From Cedecea neteri (GTDB lineage: Bacteria > Pseudomonadota > Gammaproteobacteria > Enterobacterales > Enterobacteriaceae), in contig NZ_CP009459.1 of the NCBI RefSeq assembly GCF_000758325.1, positions 2,170,001 through 2,234,000 of the forward strand: a DNA stretch of 64,000 nucleotides, in the 5' to 3' direction. A program made the translations under genes and the position numbers. Below the pieces are notes generated by a model. The model was not told where the DNA came from. It was given only the letters and a program-made list of their open reading frames with translations, and did not search any database. This document shows, in pieces, positions 59,511 through 64,000 of the stretch. Each line of letters opens with the position of its first letter. Positions within the stretch are counted from its first letter, which is position 1.

Positions 59511-59530
59511 ATTTTAATCCGGGTAAAAAT
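59511..59530. promoter_or_regulatory. Palindromic operator candidate, copy 1, upstream of the DUF2239 operon
   Basis: ATTTTAATCCGGGTAAAAAT is 16 of 20 bases self-complementary around CCGG and starts nine bases from the DUF2239 start codon. The half CCGGGTAAAA is repeated exactly 50 bases away. The structure is seen; function is inferred. Confidence 0.55.
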
Positions 59531-59560
59531 AGCAGCCTATCGGGGAAGCCAGATTTTGTC

Positions 59561-59580
59561 AATTATACCCGGGTAAAATA
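59561..59580. promoter_or_regulatory. Palindromic operator candidate, copy 2
   Basis: AATTATACCCGGGTAAAATA has a core TACCCGGGTA that is perfectly palindromic. Its centre is 50 bases, close to five helical turns, from copy 1. It lies between the divergent-facing end of the LysR gene and the operon promoter. Confidence 0.55.
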
Positions 59581-59590
59581 GGCGGGAAGG

Positions 59591-60520
59591 TCAGGCCTGA
59601 TGCATCAGGTCCTGGTACAGCTCAGCGAGAACGCCGCCGGGACGAAACTGCTGTTTGATCCAGCGGGTAACCTGGCCCGTCGCCGCGTGCTGTGTGGCAA
59701 GCAACATCCGGGAATGCTGGCGCGGATTATGGATCTGGCGGATCTTCAGCAGGCCGTTATCTACCGCGCTACGCGCCATGTAATCCGGTAAAAAACCGAT
59801 GCCGTCGCCTAAAATCTGGCACTGACATTTGGTTGTGAAGTCCGGCACCACCACGGTTTCCTGGCCATGCAGAAGCCATCCTACTTTCTTATTGATGGTG
59901 GAGGCGGTGTCTTCCACCATGATATTCGGGTACAGCCTGAGCTGGCTTTCAGGGATGGGTTCCTGCGCTGCGGCGAGAGGGTGAGTTGGCGCGACGGCGA
60001 ATGCCCAATGAATGACGCCAATTTCCGTGTAGTCAATGCCGCCCCCACCCAGCAGCGCATCCGGCGCGCCGATAGCAATGTTCACCTGGTTGTTGAGCAT
60101 CGCATCCCAGACGCCGTTGTACACCTCGGTAGTGACGGCAATCTGGCAGCCGGGGAACTGCTTTTTCAAAATATTCAGCAGCCTTGCCGTGTGCTGAGGC
60201 GTGTACAGCAGATGGTTAATGCAAATCCTGACTTTCGCTTCGATGCCCTGCGAAATGGTCTCAATGCCCCGCCGGATCCCTTGAAAATCATTCAACAAGT
60301 CTCTGGCTTTGCGGTAGAGATAGATCCCGGATTCGGTCAGCTCGATGCTGCGGGTGTTGCGGATAAACAGCGGCGCATCGAGCCACGTCTCCATGCGTTT
60401 TATGGTGTAGCTGATGGCAGAGGTGGTCACGCCCAGCTCTTCGGCAGCACGGCTGAAGCTGCCGTAGCGGGCGGCGCAGGTAAAGGCCTGCAGATTCTCT
60501 TCGGTAAAGATGGAGTTCAT
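59591..60520 (-). CDS. LysR-family regulator, AllS-like
   Basis: A 309-residue LysR regulator. The helix-turn-helix is SFSRAAEELGVTTSAISYTI. Its effector domain (VRICINHLLYTPQHTARLL, VYNGVWDAML, VPDFTTKCQCQILGDGIGFLP) resembles AllS, the allantoin-utilisation activator of E. coli, but no allantoin genes are adjacent. It is divergent from the ankyrin-repeat and amidohydrolase genes, which are its likely targets; 178 bases separate the starts. Confidence 0.88.
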   Translation of the reverse strand: MNSIFTEENLQAFTCAARYGSFSRAAEELGVTTSAISYTIKRMETWLDAPLFIRNTRSIELTESGIYLYRKARDLLNDFQGIRRGIETISQGIEAKVRICINHLLYTPQHTARLLNILKKQFPGCQIAVTTEVYNGVWDAMLNNQVNIAIGAPDALLGGGGIDYTEIGVIHWAFAVAPTHPLAAAQEPIPESQLRLYPNIMVEDTASTINKKVGWLLHGQETVVVPDFTTKCQCQILGDGIGFLPDYMARSAVDNGLLKIRQIHNPRQHSRMLLATQHAATGQVTRWIKQQFRPGGVLAELYQDLMHQA

Positions 60521-60698
60521 TCAGTGCTCCCTTCAATGACGCGCAATGCGGGGAGTTTGACACATTTTGAAAAAGATTATTAAAGCGCATTCAACAATAG
60601 CGGCATCAGCGATGAATCTTTTTTAAGCGGATGTTCTTCCAGCCAGGGCGTTGTTATTCTCGAATTTCAGCCATAACCGCGAGCGACAGGAGAACACA

Positions 60699-61304
60699 AT
60701 GTCTGATCAAGAGCTGGTGACCGGGTTTCTGACGGCGGCCTTAAAAGGGGATACCACAACGTTGAAAGCCTGTCTGGAACGCGGTGTGGATATTAACGTC
60801 ACCAACCGGCATGGCAGAACGGCGATCACCATTGCCAGCCTGAAGCAAAAATATGACTGCGTGGCGCTGCTCATTGAGGCGGGCGCGGATATCAATAAGC
60901 AGGATGAAACCTGCTTTAATCCCTTCCTGATTAGCTGCCTGAATGACGATCTTAAACTGTTGCGCCTGCTGCTACCTGCCAGACCGGATTTGACTCGCTT
61001 AACGCGTTTTGGCGGGGTGGGTATTACACCTGCAAGCGAAAAAGGGCACGTCGAGATTGTGCGCGAGCTGCTGGTGCACACCGAGATTAACGTTAACCAC
61101 ACCAACTTCCTCGGTTGGACGCCACTGCTTGAGGCCATCGTGCTGAACGACGGCGGCAAAAAGCAGCAGGATATTGTCTCCCTTCTGCTGGAACATGGCG
61201 CCAACCCACACATGACGGATAAATACGGTAAAACTCCACTGGAGCTGGCCGAAGAAAAAGGCTACCGCGAAATCGCTCAACTGCTGAGAGACGCGGGGGC
61301 ATAA
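60699..61304 (+). CDS. Ankyrin-repeat protein
   Basis: A 201-residue protein made almost entirely of ankyrin repeats (about five; GDTTTLKACLERGVDINVTN, GRTAITIASLKQKYDCVALL, EAGADINKQDE, GVGITPASEKGHVEIVRELL, YGKTPLELAEEKGYREIAQL). No signal peptide or membrane segment, so cytoplasmic. Such proteins bind other proteins; here the partner may be the enzyme of the next gene. The start at 60699 follows ACAGGAGAACACA. Confidence 0.88.
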   Translation: MSDQELVTGFLTAALKGDTTTLKACLERGVDINVTNRHGRTAITIASLKQKYDCVALLIEAGADINKQDETCFNPFLISCLNDDLKLLRLLLPARPDLTRLTRFGGVGITPASEKGHVEIVRELLVHTEINVNHTNFLGWTPLLEAIVLNDGGKKQQDIVSLLLEHGANPHMTDKYGKTPLELAEEKGYREIAQLLRDAGA

Positions 61305-61353
61305 CCGCTGTATTCCTGACAACCACCATCACACTCTGGGTAGAAAAATAATA

Positions 61354-62739
61354 ATGACTGAGATTGAGAAGAGCCGCCGCGACTTTATCAGCGGAGGCGG
61401 CAAAGTCGCCGCCGCCTGTGCGCTGTTTGGGGCTAGCGGTACCGCAGCCTGGGCCGCGAAAACACCTGCAACCGCCTGTGAGAGCAGCCGTCAAATGAAT
61501 GCCATCAGCGAAAAACACTATTACCTCGACAATGTGCTGCTGGAAACCGGGTTTAACTATGAAGGCGAAACTGCCGTCAGTACCCGCACCGAACTGCACA
61601 CGTTAGAAATCAAAGACGACAAAATTGCGGCAGTTCGCGCTAATAAATCACACCCTGACGGCGTGCTTCATGCCTATGATGCGGGCGGCAAGCTGTTGCT
61701 GCCGGCGATGCGCGATATGCACATCCACCTGGACAAGACGTTCTACGGCGGCCCGTGGCAGGTGCATAATCGCCCGGAAGGCACCACCATCATGGATATG
61801 ATTGCCTACGAGCGTAAAATTCTGCCGGAGCTGCAGCCCTACACTCGCGAGCGCGCCGGAAAGCTTATCGATCTTATCCAGTCCAAAGGGTCGACGATCG
61901 CCCGCAGCCACTGCAATATCGAGCCGGTCTCCGGGCTGAAAAACCTTGAAAACCTGCAGGCGGTACTGGCGGAGAGAAAGTCAGGCCTGAACTGTGAAAT
62001 CGTGGCGTTTCCACAGCACGGTTTGCTGCTTTCAAAATCTGAACCGCTGATGCGGGAAGCGATGAAGGCCGGGGCGCACTACGTAGGTGGTCTCGATCCA
62101 ACCAACGTGGATGGCGCGATGGAGAAATCGCTCGATACCATGTTCCAGATAGCGCTTGATTACGACAAAGGCGTGGATATTCACCTGCATGAAACCAGCC
62201 CGGCTGGCGTGGCGGCGGTGAATTACATGGTGGAAACGGTGGAGAAAACGCCGCAGCTTAAAGGCAAGCTAACCATCAGCCACGGTTTTGCGCTGGCAAC
62301 TCTTACGCCACAGCAGGTGGATGAGATCGCCACACGCATGGCAGCGCAGCAGATCAGTCTCGCCTCTACCGTGCCCATCGGGACGTTGCATATGCCGCTG
62401 AAGCAGCTCCAGCAAAAAGGCGTGCTGGTGATGACCGGCACCGACAGCGTGATCGATCACTGGTCACCGTACGGGCTGGGCGACATGCTGGAGAAAGCCA
62501 ACCTGTATGCGCAGCTCTACGTTCGCCCGAGCGAACTCAGCCTGTCGCGTTCGCTGGCGATTGCTACCGGTAATGTTTTGCCACTGGATGATAAAGGCAA
62601 ACAGGTATGGCCGAAGGCGCAGGATGAAGCGAGTTTTGTGCTGGTCGATGCTTCTTGTTCTGCGGAGGCCGTGGCGCGTATTTCGCCGCGCACCGCGACC
62701 TTCCATCAGGGTAATTTAGTCTGGGGAAGCGTTATCTAG
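61354..62739 (+). CDS. Tat-exported amidohydrolase, cytosine deaminase-like
   Basis: A 461-residue amidohydrolase with a twin-arginine signal (SRRDFISGGGKVAAACALF), so it is exported folded to the periplasm. The metal ligands are seen in RDMHIHLDKTF, IARSHCNIE, DIHLHETSP, ISHGFAL and VMTGTDSVIDHW, as in the cytosine deaminase/atrazine-chlorohydrolase branch. The substrate is unknown. It lies 49 bases after the ankyrin gene with a weak RBS (GAAAAATAATA). Confidence 0.87.
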   Translation: MTEIEKSRRDFISGGGKVAAACALFGASGTAAWAAKTPATACESSRQMNAISEKHYYLDNVLLETGFNYEGETAVSTRTELHTLEIKDDKIAAVRANKSHPDGVLHAYDAGGKLLLPAMRDMHIHLDKTFYGGPWQVHNRPEGTTIMDMIAYERKILPELQPYTRERAGKLIDLIQSKGSTIARSHCNIEPVSGLKNLENLQAVLAERKSGLNCEIVAFPQHGLLLSKSEPLMREAMKAGAHYVGGLDPTNVDGAMEKSLDTMFQIALDYDKGVDIHLHETSPAGVAAVNYMVETVEKTPQLKGKLTISHGFALATLTPQQVDEIATRMAAQQISLASTVPIGTLHMPLKQLQQKGVLVMTGTDSVIDHWSPYGLGDMLEKANLYAQLYVRPSELSLSRSLAIATGNVLPLDDKGKQVWPKAQDEASFVLVDASCSAEAVARISPRTATFHQGNLVWGSVI

Positions 62740-62748
62740 CCTGAACGG

Positions 62749-62777
62749 AAAGAGCCTGCCTGCACAGGCTCTTTTTT
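62749..62777. terminator. Terminator between amidohydrolase gene and uspG
   Basis: The hairpin AAAGAGCCTG-CCTGCA-CAGGCTCTTT is followed by more T. It lies between convergent genes. Confidence 0.8.
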
Positions 62778-62783
62778 GGCGCT

Positions 62784-63215
62784 TTACCGAACCACAAAGA
62801 CCGGGAAGCGGGCATGGCGAATAATGCTGGAAGCGTTGGAGCCGAGCAGGTGAGTGGAAATAGACGGGTTCTTCGAACCTACAATGATTACATCCGCATG
62901 AATGTCCTGTGCGACTTCGTTCACTTCATCCCTCACCGAGCCGTAGCGAATCTCAAGCACCACGCGTTCTTTAGGTAGCGAGAAATGCCCGCGCAATTCT
63001 TCCATCTTTTCTTCGGCATTTTTCTTCAGGTACTCGTCGAATTTGCGGATGTCAGAGGAAAAACCGTGGGTATTAAACAGCGGGGATTTAGGCAGAACGT
63101 ACAGAAGGTGGATTGTGCCCTCAGACTCTTTCGCCAGGTATTCGGCATGGCGAATAGCTTTATCCGTGAGCTCCATTTCAAAAACATCCACCGGCATTAG
63201 GATGGTTTTATACAT
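62784..63215 (-). CDS. uspG: Universal stress protein UspG
   Basis: A 143-residue cytosolic UspA-superfamily protein. The N-terminus ([16 protein letters not shown]) and the ATP-binding end ([19 protein letters not shown]) match E. coli UspG (142 residues) closely and set it apart from UspF. UspG is induced by starvation and toxic agents and becomes autophosphorylated. AAAGGAGCTGAACG precedes the start. Confidence 0.9.
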   Translation of the reverse strand: MYKTILMPVDVFEMELTDKAIRHAEYLAKESEGTIHLLYVLPKSPLFNTHGFSSDIRKFDEYLKKNAEEKMEELRGHFSLPKERVVLEIRYGSVRDEVNEVAQDIHADVIIVGSKNPSISTHLLGSNASSIIRHARFPVFVVR

Positions 63216-63305
63216 CGTTCAGCTCCTTTTGGTAACGTTTCAACCATCATGGCACTAACGATGAGGTTTCGCCGTGATCTGGCTGGGAGAACAGGCATTT
63301 TTTTA

Positions 63306-63386
63306 CCCTCTCCCTGGAAGGGAGAGGGGATAGATTGCGTAGTGTTCTGCCTGTTGTTTTCCCCCCTCGCCCCTTTGGGGAGAGGG
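63306..63386. repeat. G/C-rich double-hairpin intergenic repeat (copy 2)
   Basis: CCCTCTCCCT-GGA-AGGGAGAGGG (63306-63328) and CCCTCGCCCC-TTT-GGGGAGAGGG (63364-63386) lie 35 bases apart. This is the same design as the copy at 38512-38672 but with a shorter spacer and degenerate outer arms. It fills most of the 193-base gap between uspG and the SDR gene. Confidence 0.7.
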
Positions 63387-63408
63387 CTGGGATCAGGGGC
63401 GGTTGATT

Positions 63409-64000
63409 TTAATTACGACCCGCCATCACGCCACCGTCAACATCCCACAACGCGCCTGTCACCCAGGTGGTATTGTCGGACAGCAGGAAGCTAACCACTT
63501 CGGCAACGTCGCGTGGAGTACCAACGCGGCCAATCGGGTGGAAGCTGTCGAAGCTACCCATCACGCCTGCAACATCTTCTTTAGGAATGAAGCCTTCATA
63601 AATTGGCGTATGCACCACCGCCGGAGAAACTGCATTGACGCGGATACCATGCGTACCCAGTTCAATAGCAAGGTTCTTCGTCAGCGCATGCAAACCGGCC
63701 TTCGCCATGGAGTAGGCGGAAGAAGGGGTTGCGCCGATGGCCTGCTGTGCCCACATGGAACCGATGTTGACGATTGAGCCTTTGATTCCAGCGGCAACCA
63801 TGTTTTTCACCACTTCGCGGGTAATGAAGAAGGTCGCGCGGTTGATGCTCATGTACATGTCATAATCCGCTTCTTCGTGTTCGGTAAAGGCTTTCGGGAA
63901 GAAGACCCCGGCGGCGTTCACCAACAGGCTGATGTCGCGGTGTTCGGCGTTAATCACGTCCATCACTTTGTGCATCCCTTCGCTGCTCATCAGGTCCGCG
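63409..64000 (-). CDS. Short-chain dehydrogenase/reductase, N-terminus cut by window edge
   Basis: The frame stays open to 64000, so the N-terminal cofactor motif is outside the window. The visible 197 residues show the SDR NAAG motif ([10 protein letters not shown]), the catalytic Ser region (NIGSMWAQQ), Tyr and Lys in AYSMAKAG, and the usual C-terminal end [14 protein letters not shown]. It is a classical SDR. The substrate cannot be inferred. Confidence 0.88.
   Translation of the reverse strand, partial: ADLMSSEGMHKVMDVINAEHRDISLLVNAAGVFFPKAFTEHEEADYDMYMSINRATFFITREVVKNMVAAGIKGSIVNIGSMWAQQAIGATPSSAYSMAKAGLHALTKNLAIELGTHGIRVNAVSPAVVHTPIYEGFIPKEDVAGVMGSFDSFHPIGRVGTPRDVAEVVSFLLSDNTTWVTGALWDVDGGVMAGRN

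Overview
The window is chromosomal DNA of a member of the Enterobacteriaceae. Positions 774-26996 follow the E. coli gene order ampG-yajG-bolA-tig-clpP-clpX-lon-hupB-ppiD-ybaV-fadM-queC-ybaE-cof-(cdsH)-decR-mdlA-mdlB-glnK-amtB-tesB-ybaY-ybaZ-ffs, with proteins close to E. coli in length and motifs. The extra PLP enzyme cdsH beside decR matches the Salmonella arrangement. The genus cannot be settled from the sequence alone; it is not E. coli, because the second half has a different gene order.

Layout. (1) 1-697: 3' part of a flavocytochrome c/fumarate reductase-type flavoprotein. (2) 774-10493: muropeptide import, BolA, and the trigger factor/ClpP/ClpX/Lon proteostasis block followed by HU-beta, with recognisable heat-shock promoters. 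(3) 10730-19112: PpiD, a small ComEA-like protein, FadM, QueC, YbaE, Cof, then an enlarged ERIC repeat and the divergent cdsH/decR cysteine-catabolism pair. (4) 19186-26996: MdlAB exporter, the nitrogen-regulated glnK-amtB pair behind a sigma-54 promoter, TesB, YbaY, an alkyltransferase-like protein and the 4.5S RNA gene. (5) 27005-33528: accessory and metabolic genes: a DMT transporter with an Lrp-type regulator, an unrecognised two-gene cistron, a MocR/YczE divergent pair, an acetyltransferase and gdhA. (6) 33781-41210: fepA directly beside cstA-ybdD, with none of the enterobactin biosynthesis genes that lie between them in E. coli, then the ivbL-ilvBN attenuator operon. (7) 41333-47330: lldPRD with two LldR-type operators, and an SDR/cupin/LysR cluster. 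(8) 47421-50931: a bufferin-type (gigPABT-like) operon of precursor peptide, MNIO enzyme, partner protein and DoxX protein, next to a hydrolase and a BhsA-like protein. (9) 51140-55726: selenocysteine-containing formate dehydrogenase-N fdnGHI. (10) 55960-64000: ybdJ, a dienelactone hydrolase, a four-gene operon of mostly uncharacterised families (DUF2239, GIY-YIG, alpha/beta hydrolase, DUF1330-like) preceded by two spaced palindromes, a LysR/ankyrin/Tat-amidohydrolase cluster, uspG and an SDR gene cut by the right edge.

The most notable parts are the bufferin operon with its possible link to copper, the DUF2239 operon with a putative tandem operator, the enlarged ERIC element built of serial hairpins, and the fepA-cstA junction that suggests loss or relocation of the enterobactin cluster.
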